From positions 1 through 64,000 of the forward strand of contig CALXSF010000009.1 of the NCBI GenBank assembly GCA_944391055.1: a stretch of DNA of 64,000 nt, given 5' to 3'. The notes beneath the pieces are model-generated. The model was given only the letters and a program-made list of their open reading frames with translations. It did not search any database and was not told where the DNA came from. The first letter of the stretch is position 1. Every line of letters starts with the position of its first letter. This DNA comes from an uncultured Kiritimatiellota bacterium (lineage in GTDB: Bacteria > Verrucomicrobiota > Kiritimatiellia > RFP12 > DVOR01). This document shows, in pieces, positions 23,653-32,899 of the stretch. The position numbers and the translations under genes were made by a program.

Positions 23653-25453
23653 GGAAGGCCCCGCCCCCTCCGCCGTCCGCCTGTGGCGCCTGTGGCTGCT
23701 TCTGGGCCTGTTCGTGGCGGGACTGCTGACGCTGGTCTGGCGGCTTTGGCACGTGCAGGTGCTCGATTCCCCGCGCTACGGCGCCGCGCAGTCCCTCCAG
23801 AGTTTCCGCCGCGTGGCGGTGCCGGGGCTCCGCGGGCGCATTCTGGACCGGAACGGCGCCGTCCTCGCCGACAACCGCCCCGCCTATGCCGTGGCCATCT
23901 ATTGCGAGGAACTGCGCCAGCCCGGGCCGTGGGACAATACGATCCTGGCCATCGACTCCCTGATCGACCAGCTGGCGGGGCACCTCGGGCTGCCGCGCCA
24001 AGTCTCGCGCGCCGAGGTGGCCGCGCACGTCCGCCGCTCCCTCCCCATGCCGCTTTTGGCGTGGGAGGACGTCGATTTTCGTACGGTGGCCTACCTTTCC
24101 GAATGGGGCGAACTGCTCCCCGGCGTCGCCGTCCTCCCCATGCCCCGCCGCGTCTACCCCAACGGCGCCCTCGCCGCCCACCTGCTCGGCTACGTCGGCT
24201 CCACCCAGCCCGAGGACGATGGCCGCACGTGGCACTACCGCCTGCCCGACCCCCACGGGCGCGCCGGCTTGGAGGCCCGCTACGACGCCCTGCTCTCCGG
24301 CGTCAACGGCGAGGAGCTCCTGCGCGTCGACTCACGCGGCTACACCCGCGAGCGCTGGTCCAGCACCCCCGCCCGCGCCGGCACCGACCTCACCCTCACC
24401 CTTGACCTTGCCCTCCAGCGCGCCGCCGAGGAGGCCCTCGCCGGCCGCCCCGGCGCCGTCGTCGCCCTCGACCCCCGCAACGGCGACGTCCTGGCCCTCG
24501 CCTCGGCGCCCGCCTATGACCTCAACGCCTTCATCCCCGGCATCGCTTCCGCCGCTTGGAAGGCCCTCTTGGGCAATCCCGACAAGCCCCTCATCAACCG
24601 CGCCATCCAGGCCCAGTACGCCCCCGGCTCCGTCTTCAAGCCCTTCGTCGCCCTCGCCGCCCTGGGCCTTGGCTTCGACCCCGACACCCTTTACGCCTGC
24701 GCCGGCATCTACACCGATCACCGCCAGCGCCTCCGCTGCGCCAACCGCTACGGCCACGGCGAGCTTGACCTCCGCCAGGCCCTCATGCGTTCCTGCAACC
24801 CTTACTTCTGCCACATCGGCGACCAGATCGGCTACGCCGCCATCGCCGCCGTCGCCGAGCAGGCCGGCTTCGGCGCGCGCACCGGGCTGGACCTTCCCGG
24901 CGAGGCCGGGGGGCACCTCCCCACGCCCGAATGGAAGCTCCGCCGCTTCGGCCAGCAATGGGGCATCGCCGACACCGTCCAATGCTCCATCGGGCAAGGC
25001 TTCCTCACCGCCACCCCCCTCCAGGTCGCCCACGCCACCGCCGCCATCGCCTCGGGCGGCGCCCTTTACCGCCCGCGCCTCGTCGCCTTCGGCAAGACGC
25101 GCGGCGACCTCCAACGCCGCCTCCCTTGGTCCGCCGCCGACCTCGCCGTCGTCGTCGAGGGGATGCGCATGGCCGTCCGCGCCGGCACCGGGCAGACCAT
25201 GCAGGTCGAGGGCGTGGACGTCGCCGGCAAGACCGGCACCGCCGAGTACATCGACCGCGGCCGGCGCCGCAAGCACGCCTGGTCCGTCGCCTTCGCCCCC
25301 GCCGACGCCCCCACCATCGTCGTCTGCGCCATGCTCGACAACGGCGTCGGCGGCGGCCGCGACGCCGGCCCCATCGTCCAGAAAGTCCTCTCCGCCCACC
25401 TCCACGCCAAGCCCCTCGACGTCCGCGCCGACCCCGAGGCGCTTCAGGACTGA
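23642..25453 (+). CDS. mrdA: Penicillin-binding protein 2 (elongation transpeptidase)
   Basis: The class B transpeptidase that cross-links sidewall peptidoglycan with RodA and MreC. It has 603 residues: a signal anchor (about 14-36), the dimerisation/pedestal domain with RGRILDRNG near residue 62, and the transpeptidase domain with the active-site SVFK (after QYAPG), SCN (MRSCNPYF) and KTG (AGKTGTAEY). ATG 23642 is preceded by GGAGGAGG. rodA is not adjacent. It ends convergently with a glycosyltransferase gene, overlapping it by 10 nt. Confidence 0.96.
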   Translation: MQVEEGPAPSAVRLWRLWLLLGLFVAGLLTLVWRLWHVQVLDSPRYGAAQSLQSFRRVAVPGLRGRILDRNGAVLADNRPAYAVAIYCEELRQPGPWDNTILAIDSLIDQLAGHLGLPRQVSRAEVAAHVRRSLPMPLLAWEDVDFRTVAYLSEWGELLPGVAVLPMPRRVYPNGALAAHLLGYVGSTQPEDDGRTWHYRLPDPHGRAGLEARYDALLSGVNGEELLRVDSRGYTRERWSSTPARAGTDLTLTLDLALQRAAEEALAGRPGAVVALDPRNGDVLALASAPAYDLNAFIPGIASAAWKALLGNPDKPLINRAIQAQYAPGSVFKPFVALAALGLGFDPDTLYACAGIYTDHRQRLRCANRYGHGELDLRQALMRSCNPYFCHIGDQIGYAAIAAVAEQAGFGARTGLDLPGEAGGHLPTPEWKLRRFGQQWGIADTVQCSIGQGFLTATPLQVAHATAAIASGGALYRPRLVAFGKTRGDLQRRLPWSAADLAVVVEGMRMAVRAGTGQTMQVEGVDVAGKTGTAEYIDRGRRRKHAWSVAFAPADAPTIVVCAMLDNGVGGGRDAGPIVQKVLSAHLHAKPLDVRADPEALQD

Positions 25454-26574
25454 CCGGCCCCGCCGCGCCGCCCGAGCAGGTCGCGGTAGAGCGCCAAGGT
25501 CTCCTTGGCCATGCGCGCGGCCGTGAAGCGCTCGGCGATGTGCGGGCGCAGGGGGCCGAAGCGCGTGCCGCGCACGCGGCGGAGCGCCCCCGCCAAGGCC
25601 TCCACGTCGCCCGGCGGCACCAAGAAGCCGTCCAGCCCGTCGCGCACGACGTCGAGGACGCCGCCGTGCGCGGCGGCGATCACCGGCGTCTCCATCGCGA
25701 GCGCCTCGGCCACCGTCCGCCCGAAACTCTCGGGTTTGCTCACGTTGCACGAGCACACCACGTCCGCGGCGGCGGCGATCTCCGGGATATGGCTTTGGCT
25801 GCCGGCGAAGACCACCCGGTCCGCCACGCCCAACGTCCGCGCGAGCACCCGCAGCTCCCCCAGATAATCCTCCTGATGCCGCTGCGGCCCGCCCACCACC
25901 AGTGCCGTCAGGGCGGGCCATTCCCCGCGGAGCGCGGCCACCGCCCGGATCAGCACGTCCACCCCCTTCAGGCGGGAGACGCGCCCGATGGCCGCCGCCA
26001 CGAAGCGCCCCTCCAGCCCCCACTCCCTGCGGAAGGCCGCCATCCACGCGCGGTCGAGCCGCGCCGGGTCGAAGAGCGTCAAGTCCACACCCCGGGGGAT
26101 GACCACTAGGCGGCCTTCCGGCACCCACGGGTAATGCTCCCGCACGAAGGCCCGGCCCGCCGTCGAGACGCAGATCACGCGGTCGGCCCGCACCATCACG
26201 CTGCTGTAGAGCCCGGGATGGTTCAGCCCGTGCAGCGTCGAGACCGTCGGCAGCCCGAGCGCCCGGTTCGCCCACAGCGTCAGCCAGCCCGGCACGCGGC
26301 TTCGGAAGTGGACGACGTCGGGGCGGATCTCCCGCAGCGTCCGCCGCAGCGCCCACGCCCGCCACGGGGCCGAGAGGGGGTTCTTGCCGCGTACGTCCAG
26401 CGTCACGTGCCGCCCGCCGTCGGCCACGATCCGCGCCGCGCGCGGCCCCCCGGCGGAGATCACCCAGCTCTCATGCCCGGCCTCGACGTAAAGCCGGTTG
26501 CTGTCCACCGTCCCGCGCTCCACGCCCCCGTCGCCCAGCGACGGCAGCACCTGCACAATCCGCATCGCATCCAT
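25444..26574 (-). CDS. Family 4 glycosyltransferase
   Basis: A 376-residue GT-B fold glycosyltransferase, retaining type. The N-terminal domain has the acceptor loop GDGGVERGT (about 14-22). The C-terminal nucleotide-sugar domain has GRVSRLKGVDVLI near residue 200 and the EX7E motif in KPESFGRTVAEALAMETPVIA. There is no signal peptide, so it acts at the cytoplasmic face, probably on lipopolysaccharide or another surface glycan. Its start lies 7 nt after a perfect extended -10, so translation is probably leaderless; MRIVQ three codons later is the alternative start. Confidence 0.88.
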   Translation of the reverse strand: MDAMRIVQVLPSLGDGGVERGTVDSNRLYVEAGHESWVISAGGPRAARIVADGGRHVTLDVRGKNPLSAPWRAWALRRTLREIRPDVVHFRSRVPGWLTLWANRALGLPTVSTLHGLNHPGLYSSVMVRADRVICVSTAGRAFVREHYPWVPEGRLVVIPRGVDLTLFDPARLDRAWMAAFRREWGLEGRFVAAAIGRVSRLKGVDVLIRAVAALRGEWPALTALVVGGPQRHQEDYLGELRVLARTLGVADRVVFAGSQSHIPEIAAAADVVCSCNVSKPESFGRTVAEALAMETPVIAAAHGGVLDVVRDGLDGFLVPPGDVEALAGALRRVRGTRFGPLRPHIAERFTAARMAKETLALYRDLLGRRGGAGQS

Positions 26575-26581
26575 GCCGGCA

Positions 26582-26590
26582 ATTATACCA
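26582..26590 (-). promoter_or_regulatory. Extended -10 promoter, leaderless glycosyltransferase gene
   Basis: Minus strand TGG then TATAAT (26587-26582). Seven nt separate it from the ATG at 26574. There is no Shine-Dalgarno between them. Confidence 0.65.
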
Positions 26591-26606
26591 CGCCGCCGCG
26601 GGACGC

Positions 26607-27539
26607 TCAGAGGTAGGGCGCAAAGTCGGGGGGAAAGGGCGCCTCGAACAGGAGCGGGGCGCCGGTGACGGGGTGGCGGAGGGCCAGGCGGCGGGCGTGG
26701 AGCAACTGGCGGGCGGGGGGGACGGGCAGGCGGCGGTCGAGCGCGGGCTTGCCGTAAAGCGCGTCGCCGGCGATGGGCGCGCCGAGGGAGGCGAGGTGGA
26801 CGCGGATCTGGTGGGTGCGCCCGGTCTCGATGCGGCAGGCCACGCGGCAAAGGCCGTCGGGCAGGGCGGCCTCGACGCGCCAGTGGGTAACGGCCCGGCG
26901 GCCGCCGACGCGGAGGACGGCCATCTTCTGGCGGTTGGCGGGGCTGCGGCCGATGAGGGTGTCGAGCGTGCCTTGGGGCGGGGGCGCGCCGTGGACGATG
27001 GCGACGTAGTCCTTCTCCAGGTCATGCGCGGCGAAGGCGCGCGCGAGGCCCTGGAAGGCGCGGTCGCTCTTGGCCACGACCATCACGCCCGAGGTGTCCC
27101 GGTCCAGCCGATGGACGATGCCGGGGCGGCGCTCCCCGCCGACGCCGCGCAGGTCGGGGCAATGCCAGAGCAGGGCGTTGACCAGCGTGCCATGGGTGTG
27201 GCCGCAGGCGGGGTGGACGACGAGCCCGGCGGGCTTGTCGAGCGCCAGCAGCTCGGCGTCCTCGTAAAGGACGTCCAGCGCGATGGGCTCGGGGACGAGG
27301 TCGGTGGGCTCGGCGGGCGGCAGCGTGAGCAGGTAGGTGGCGCCGGGGCGCGGCGGGGCCGAGAGCTTGCCGACGGGGCGCCCCTCGGCGTCGGTGAGGA
27401 GGCCCTGCCGGGCGAGGGCCTGGATGCGGCTGCGCGTGAGCTCGGGCAGGCGGCGGGCGAGCCATTGGTCCAGGCGGCGCTCCTCCGCGCCCCCCTCCAC
27501 CGTGAGGGTCAGGGTCTCGCCCTCCTCCTCCTCAGCCAT
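26607..27539 (-). CDS. rluD: 23S rRNA pseudouridine synthase, RluD family
   Basis: Isomerises specific uridines of 23S rRNA helix 69 in the RluD case. It has 310 residues: an N-terminal S4 RNA-binding domain (RRLDQWLARRLPELTRSRI, about 17-35) and the catalytic domain with the motif GIVHRLDRDTSGVMVVAKS, where the Asp after RL is the nucleophile, plus GRTHQIRVHL near residue 235. RluA or RluC specificity cannot be excluded. It overlaps truA by 8 nt, so two pseudouridine synthases are co-expressed. Confidence 0.9.
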   Translation of the reverse strand: MAEEEEGETLTLTVEGGAEERRLDQWLARRLPELTRSRIQALARQGLLTDAEGRPVGKLSAPPRPGATYLLTLPPAEPTDLVPEPIALDVLYEDAELLALDKPAGLVVHPACGHTHGTLVNALLWHCPDLRGVGGERRPGIVHRLDRDTSGVMVVAKSDRAFQGLARAFAAHDLEKDYVAIVHGAPPPQGTLDTLIGRSPANRQKMAVLRVGGRRAVTHWRVEAALPDGLCRVACRIETGRTHQIRVHLASLGAPIAGDALYGKPALDRRLPVPPARQLLHARRLALRHPVTGAPLLFEAPFPPDFAPYL

Positions 27540-28299
27540 ACCACACCTGCCAGAGGAAAAGCCCGCAGGCGGGGGCCGAGGGGACGCGCGCGGTGCGGGG
27601 GTTGCCCGGCGCGAGCAGCTCCGAGACCGCCTCGGGCCGCTCCAGCCCCGTGCCCACGCGCAGGAGGAAGCCCACCATGCTGCGCACCATCTTGTAGAGG
27701 AAGCCGTTGCCCTGCACGCGGAAGGCGACCCGTGAGCCCTGCCGCGAGACCTCGAAGGCGTGGATCGTGCGCACGGTCGAGGCCACCGGGCGGTTGGGGT
27801 TGGCCGAGAAGGCCGCGAAATCATGCTCCCCCACGAACCGCGCCATCGCCGCGCGCATGGCGTCCAAGTCCAGCGGGCGCACCACGTGCGCGTGGTAGAG
27901 GCGTCGGCAGGGCGGCATCAGGCGCGTGTTCCAGACGTAGTAGCGATACTCCTTGCGCACGGCCGAGAAGCGCGCGTGGAAGCCCGGCCCCACCTCCGCG
28001 CAGGCGCGGACGCGGATGTCCGGCGGCAGGCGCCCCCCCGCGTTGAGGGCCATCAGCAGGCTGCGCGCGCTCATGCGGGTGGCCAGGTCGCAATGGAAGA
28101 CCTGGCCGCGCGCGTGGACGCCGTGATCCGTGCGGCCGCTGCCGTGGATCTCCACGCGCGGGGCCTTGACGATGTCCGCCAACGTCCGCTCGATGGTCTC
28201 CTGCACGCTCGGCAGCCCCGGCTGGGTCTGCCAACCGAAGTAGGCCGTGCCGTCATAGGCGCAGACCATCCTGAAACGCCGCGTCGCAAGTTCGCTCAT
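27532..28299 (-). CDS. truA: tRNA pseudouridine synthase A
   Basis: Forms pseudouridine at positions 38-40 of tRNA anticodon arms. It has 255 residues; the catalytic Asp is in GSGRTDHGVHARGQVFH near residue 54, with RKEYRYYVWN near residue 110 and NGFLYKMVRSMVG near residue 200. I take MSELATRRF at 28299 as the start. It lies downstream of a tRNA-Ser gene and its terminator, and overlaps rluD. Confidence 0.95.
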   Translation of the reverse strand: MSELATRRFRMVCAYDGTAYFGWQTQPGLPSVQETIERTLADIVKAPRVEIHGSGRTDHGVHARGQVFHCDLATRMSARSLLMALNAGGRLPPDIRVRACAEVGPGFHARFSAVRKEYRYYVWNTRLMPPCRRLYHAHVVRPLDLDAMRAAMARFVGEHDFAAFSANPNRPVASTVRTIHAFEVSRQGSRVAFRVQGNGFLYKMVRSMVGFLLRVGTGLERPEAVSELLAPGNPRTARVPSAPACGLFLWQVWYG

Positions 28300-28313
28300 G
28301 GCCCCATTCTGCC

Positions 28314-28339
28314 AAAAAACGCGCCCCGGTTGGGGCGCG
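28314..28339 (-). terminator. Terminator of tRNA-Ser
   Basis: An 8-bp stem CGCGCCCC paired with its complement around a 4-nt loop, then six T on the minus strand. Confidence 0.88.
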
Positions 28340-28365
28340 AGGAGAAACAACTAAACATGAAACAC

Positions 28366-28456
<91 letters not shown>

Positions 28457-28542
28457 GGAAAAGTGCCACATAGTATGCCAAACCCCGCGCCGCCGCGCAA
28501 GGGAAAAGTTCGCCAGCCCGAAGGCGGGGGCGTGGCGCGCGC

Positions 28543-29256
28543 TCAGCGCCCGGCGTCGAGCGCGGCCACCTCGGCCGGGGAGAGCGGGCGGAAGCGCCCC
28601 GGGGGGAGCGCGCCGAGGGTGAGCCCCGCGAACGCGACGCGCCGGAGGCGGCGGACGCGGAGCCCGGCCTGCTCGCACATCTGCCGGATCTGCCGGTGGC
28701 GCCCCTCGGAGAGGACGAAGCGGAGGCGGCGCCCCCCCAGCCGCTCCACCGGCACGGGGCGGATGCGGTAGCCCTCGATGACGAGCGGGGAGCGGAGGAG
28801 CGCCAGCTGGCGCCCCGTGGGCTCGGCGTCGACCTCCACCTCGTAGGTCTTGCGGTGGCCGAAGCGGGGGTGGGTGAGGCGTTGGATGAGGGGACCGTCG
28901 TTGGAGACGAGCAGCAGCCCCTCGCTCGCCTTGTCCAGCCGCCCCACGGGCACCAGGCGCAGCCCCAGCCCGCGGAAGGCCTCGAGGACGGTGCGGGCGC
29001 CTTGGCCGTCGGCGGAGCAGACCTCGCCCACGGGCTTGTTGTAAAGGAAGGTCCGGCGCGGCCCCTCGGCGGCGGCCACGGGGCGGCCGTCGAGGGCGAG
29101 CGCGGCGTCGGGGGGGACGCGCGCGCCGGGCTCGGCCACCACGCGCCCGCCGACGGTGACGCGCCCGGCGCGGATGAGCGCGGCCGCCGCGCGCCGGGAG
29201 GCCACGCCGCGCCGGGCCAGGAGGTTCTGGAGGCGTTCGGCGGGCTCAGTCGGCAT
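28543..29256 (-). CDS. Pseudouridine synthase, RsuA/RluB family
   Basis: A 237-residue rRNA pseudouridine synthase. S4 domain at residues 7-55 (RLQNLLARRGVASRRAA) and catalytic motif GRLDKASEGLLLVSNDG near residue 102, then EGRHRQIRQMCE near 188. RluB, RluE, RluF and RsuA share these marks, so the exact uridine cannot be set. The start overlaps the end of miaB by 11 nt; the pair forms an RNA-modification operon. Confidence 0.9.
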   Translation of the reverse strand: MPTEPAERLQNLLARRGVASRRAAAALIRAGRVTVGGRVVAEPGARVPPDAALALDGRPVAAAEGPRRTFLYNKPVGEVCSADGQGARTVLEAFRGLGLRLVPVGRLDKASEGLLLVSNDGPLIQRLTHPRFGHRKTYEVEVDAEPTGRQLALLRSPLVIEGYRIRPVPVERLGGRRLRFVLSEGRHRQIRQMCEQAGLRVRRLRRVAFAGLTLGALPPGRFRPLSPAEVAALDAGR

Positions 29257-30583
29257 AGAGGGTCTGGGGCGCGGCGCGGGTGATGGTCAGGTCCGCGAAG
29301 TCGCCGGGGCGGATCCCCGCGGGCGGGTCGAAGACGACGATCTTGTTGTTGGAGGCCCGGCCCGACCACTTGGCCTTGTTGCGCAGGCTGGGGCCTTCGA
29401 CGAGGACGCGCTGGACGGTGCCGACGAGCGCCTGGTTGAGGCGCGCGCCGCGCACGTCCTGGTCGCCCAGGAGGATTTGGTTGCGGCGGGCCTTCTCGGC
29501 CTCGGGCACGTCGTCCTCCCACGTGGCCGAGAGGGTACCCGGGCGGGGGGAATACTTGAAGATGAAGGCGTTGTCGAAGCGTGCCTCCTCCATCAGCGTG
29601 CGCGTGGCCTGGAAATCGGCCTCGCTTTCGCCGGGGAAGCCGACGATGACGTCGGTGGTCAGCGCCAGGTCGGGGACGGCCCGGCGGAGGCGCCCGACGG
29701 CCGCGAGGTAGCCCTCGCGCGTGTAACCGCGGCGCATCCGGGCGAGGACGGCGTCGGAGCCGCTCTGGACGGGCAGGTGGAGGTGGCGGCAGAGCTTGGG
29801 CTCGTCGCGGAAGAGGCGGACAAGCTCGTCGGTCACGCCCGCGGGGTGGCCGCTGGTGAAGCGGATGCGCGCGATGCCGGGGATGGCGGCCACGGCCTCG
29901 AGCAGGCGCGGGAAGGGCAGCGCGTAGCCGCCGGGCGAGGGGGCGTCCCCCGCGTCGAAGGCCGGCGTGCGCAGGCCGTAGTTCATGATCGATTGGCCCA
30001 GGAGCGTCACCTCGCGCACGCCTTGTTCGGCCAGGGCGCGCACCTCGGCCAGGACGTCGCGCGCGGGGCGGCTCCACTCGTCGCCCCGCACCTCCGGCAC
30101 GATGCAGTAGGCGCAGCGGCGGTTGCAGCCCAGGAGGATGGTGACGAAGGCCGAGAAGCCGCCGGGCACGTGGCCGCTGGGCGCGTCCGGGCGCTCGTGC
30201 GCGCCGCGCAGCGCCAAGGTCGTGCGCCCTTGGAGGGCGGCCTCGACGGCGGGGGCGACGCGCTCGGCGCAGCGCGTGCCGATGGCGAAGTCGAGCCCCG
30301 GCAGCTTTTGGAAGAGCGCCCCGCCCAGCCGCTGGGCCATGCAGCCCATCACGCCCACCACGCGGCCGGGGCGCGCGCGCTTGGAGGCGCAGAGGAGCCC
30401 CAGTTTGCCGAGGGCCTTGTCCTCGGCCTTGCCGCGCACCGAGCAGGTGTTCACGAGCACGACGTCGGCGGCGTCCTCGTCGGGCGCCTGGTCGAGCCCG
30501 GCGTCGAGCAACGCCTTGGCGGCGGCCTCGCTCTCGCGGACGTTCATCTGGCAACCGTAGGTGTGGATGGCAAAGGATGGCAT
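29246..30583 (-). CDS. miaB: tRNA-2-methylthio-N6-dimethylallyladenosine synthase
   Basis: Radical-SAM methylthiotransferase that adds the methylthio group to i6A37 of tRNAs reading U-starting codons. It has 445 residues: the N-terminal UPF0004 domain with cluster Cys in TYGCQM, VNTCSVR and GCMAQ, the radical-SAM motif CNRRCAYC near residue 153 and a C-terminal TRAM domain. It requires i6A made by MiaA, whose gene is also in this window at 55013-55900. Promoter at 30605-30626; the leader is about 30 nt. Confidence 0.95.
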   Translation of the reverse strand: MPSFAIHTYGCQMNVRESEAAAKALLDAGLDQAPDEDAADVVLVNTCSVRGKAEDKALGKLGLLCASKRARPGRVVGVMGCMAQRLGGALFQKLPGLDFAIGTRCAERVAPAVEAALQGRTTLALRGAHERPDAPSGHVPGGFSAFVTILLGCNRRCAYCIVPEVRGDEWSRPARDVLAEVRALAEQGVREVTLLGQSIMNYGLRTPAFDAGDAPSPGGYALPFPRLLEAVAAIPGIARIRFTSGHPAGVTDELVRLFRDEPKLCRHLHLPVQSGSDAVLARMRRGYTREGYLAAVGRLRRAVPDLALTTDVIVGFPGESEADFQATRTLMEEARFDNAFIFKYSPRPGTLSATWEDDVPEAEKARRNQILLGDQDVRGARLNQALVGTVQRVLVEGPSLRNKAKWSGRASNNKIVVFDPPAGIRPGDFADLTITRAAPQTLYAD

Positions 30584-30604
30584 GGCGGCTCCGTGCTGGG
30601 GTCA

Positions 30605-30626
30605 AAACGCGCGTCAGTATACCACA
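30605..30626 (-). promoter_or_regulatory. miaB promoter, 22-bp block shared with aspS
   Basis: Minus strand TGG then TATACT (30621-30616). The 22 bp here are identical to 39808-39829 before aspS, including about 11 bases downstream of the -10 around the predicted transcript start. Confidence 0.6.
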
Positions 30627-30648
30627 GCCCGGCGGGGCGCGGCGCGGT

Positions 30649-32880
30649 TCAGCTCAGGGCGCAGAGGCCGTCGGGGCCGTCTTGGGTGGTGAGGCAGAGG
30701 CGCCAGGGGTGGCGGCCTTGGGCGAGGCGGAGGGTGATGGCGCGGCCTTGGGCGCAGTCGCCCCGCTCGTATTCGAGGATGTGGGCCTCATGGAGCCAGA
30801 GCTGGCAGCCGCCCGCGCCCCGGGCCGTGAAGGTGCGCTCGCCCTCGGCGGGCATCTCGAGCCAGCCGCGGATCTCCACGCCGTAGGCGCCGGTGCGGGG
30901 GAGGCGGGCGCGGAGGTCGGCGAAGTCCTTGGCGAGGAAGCCGCCGTCGGGGGCGAGGGTGCGGAAGTCGGGCACCCAGGGCCAGGCCTCCGCGCCGGCG
31001 CGGTAGAGGCGGACCTCGAGGGGCGGCAGGTCGCCGGGGAGGGGCGTGGCGGGCATGGCGGCGGCCTCGATGCCGGGGTGGCTGTTGGCGTAGGCGCCGG
31101 GCGCGCCGCAGGCGTCGGGCACTTTGGCGACGGGGACGCGGCAGGCGACGAGGAGGTCGGTCATCCAGCGGAGGCGGTCGGCCTGGGCGGGGTCGGCACT
31201 GAGGTCGCGCTCCTGGCCGGGGTCGGCGGCGAGGTCGTAGAGGGCGCGCGTGCCGTTGATGCCGTTGTTGCGGACGAGGACGTAGTCGCCGTCGCGCACC
31301 ATCTGCTCAAAGCCGAAGCCCTGGCCGGAGCCGCCGTCGTTGTATTCGGCGTAGACGCGCATGGGGAGCTGGCGGCCTTGGCCGGTGAGGGTGGGCAGGA
31401 GGGAGACGCCGTCGCAGTGGGCGGGCTGGGGGAGCCCGGCCACGTCGGCGAGGGTGGCCATCCAGGCGGGGAACTGGAAGGGGAAGGCGCTTTGGCGGGG
31501 GGCGTCCGTGCCGGAGGCGGGGATGACGCCGGGCCAGAGGGCGAAGGTGGGCTCGCGCAGGCCGCCTTCGTAGCTCCAGCGCTTCATGCCGCGGTGGGGG
31601 CCGTTGGAGTCGAAGGCGTTCTCCACCCAGTTGATGCCGGCGGGGGAGAGGTATTCGCCGGCGGGGCCGTTGTCGGAGGTGAAGACGAAGAGGGTGTTCC
31701 GGTCGAGGCCGCGGAGGCGGAGGAAGCGGAGGAGGTCGCCGAGCGCGTCGTCGAGCCGACGGATGTTGGTGGCGTAGCGGCGCTTGGAGGGGGTGTCGTA
31801 GCCTTGGTAGTCGGGGTGGATCCAGGTGTTGGAGGTGTTGGCGCCCGTGCCGTCGACGGCCTTGAAGGGGAGGAAGCCGCGCGCGTCCTTCTCCCAGCGC
31901 ACGCCGCCGCCCCAGCGCGCGTCCGAGGCGTCGGCCTCGGGGTAGGCGTTGCCGGGGACGTGGAAGTTGGCCGTGGAGGCCATCTCGGGGTCGCCGTGGG
32001 TGTTGCCGGAGCCGTGGCAGGTGGTGTAGCAGGCGTAGCAGAAGAAGGGCGCCGCGCGCCCGGCCTCCTGATGGGCCAGGATGAGCTGCTTGATCTTGGC
32101 GGTGAAGAGGTCGGTGTCGTAGCAGTGGCGGCCCTCGGCGTCGGCGACGAGCCTGCGCCAGTAGGCGCCGTCGGCGTCGCGCTCCCAGTCGGTGGCGCCG
32201 GCGGAGAGGGCGGCGTAGAAGGCGTCGTCCTTGGCCTGCGCGGAGAGGTTCTCCACGAGGGGCGAGCCTGCGCTGCTGTCGCGCCAGGCGCCCTCCGCGC
32301 CCTGCCAATGGTAGAAGGAGTGGCCGTGGCCGTGGGCGGGGTAGCCGTAGGAATAATCGAAGCCCGCGTCGCAGGCCATCGCGCGGCGCGGCAGGCCGTT
32401 GCTTTCGTAGCCGCCGCCGATGCCCCACTTGCCGATGTGCCAGGTGGCGTAGCCGGCACGCTTCATCACGGTGGCCAAGGTCATGTGCGCGTCCACGGGC
32501 CGGTCGAACATGTTGTCGCGCAGGTTGCAGTGGCCCTGGTGCTTGCCGGTGACCATCGAGGCGCGGGCGGGGGCGCAGACGGGGGCGGTGGTGTAGGCGT
32601 TGGTGAGCATGACGCCGCGGCGCATCGCGTCGTCGAGGTTGGGCGTGTCGATGTGGACGTTGCCCTCGGCGGCGCGGGCGTTCTGCCAAAAGGCGCCCAG
32701 GTCGCCCCAGCCCAGGTCGTCGCACAGCACCAAGATCACGTTGGGCCGCGCCCCTTGGCCGGGGATCGGCGCCTCGGGCCGCGCCAGGCGCGCCTCGCCG
32801 GGCCCGATCGCCCATGCCGCCCCAGGCGCCGCGCACACCGCGCACGCGCCGATCGCCTTCAGAAACTCCCGTCTGCGCAT
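30649..32880 (-). CDS. Tat-exported sulfatase (arylsulfatase family)
   Basis: A 743-residue type I sulfatase. The N-terminus has a twin-arginine signal (RRREFLKAIG, then a hydrophobic stretch to about residue 24). Metal ligands appear as CDDLGWGD near residue 53. The active-site Cys lies in CAPARASMVTG near residue 101 and needs conversion to formylglycine by a sulfatase-modifying enzyme not seen in this window. After the catalytic domain, the last about 150 residues look like a beta-sandwich carbohydrate-binding or PA14-like module. Probably removes sulfate from polysaccharide or mucin glycans in the periplasm. Lies 19 nt after a secreted-protein gene in the same unit. Confidence 0.92.
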   Translation of the reverse strand: MRRREFLKAIGACAVCAAPGAAWAIGPGEARLARPEAPIPGQGARPNVILVLCDDLGWGDLGAFWQNARAAEGNVHIDTPNLDDAMRRGVMLTNAYTTAPVCAPARASMVTGKHQGHCNLRDNMFDRPVDAHMTLATVMKRAGYATWHIGKWGIGGGYESNGLPRRAMACDAGFDYSYGYPAHGHGHSFYHWQGAEGAWRDSSAGSPLVENLSAQAKDDAFYAALSAGATDWERDADGAYWRRLVADAEGRHCYDTDLFTAKIKQLILAHQEAGRAAPFFCYACYTTCHGSGNTHGDPEMASTANFHVPGNAYPEADASDARWGGGVRWEKDARGFLPFKAVDGTGANTSNTWIHPDYQGYDTPSKRRYATNIRRLDDALGDLLRFLRLRGLDRNTLFVFTSDNGPAGEYLSPAGINWVENAFDSNGPHRGMKRWSYEGGLREPTFALWPGVIPASGTDAPRQSAFPFQFPAWMATLADVAGLPQPAHCDGVSLLPTLTGQGRQLPMRVYAEYNDGGSGQGFGFEQMVRDGDYVLVRNNGINGTRALYDLAADPGQERDLSADPAQADRLRWMTDLLVACRVPVAKVPDACGAPGAYANSHPGIEAAAMPATPLPGDLPPLEVRLYRAGAEAWPWVPDFRTLAPDGGFLAKDFADLRARLPRTGAYGVEIRGWLEMPAEGERTFTARGAGGCQLWLHEAHILEYERGDCAQGRAITLRLAQGRHPWRLCLTTQDGPDGLCALS

Positions 32881-32899
32881 CGAAAGACCTGCCTTTCCT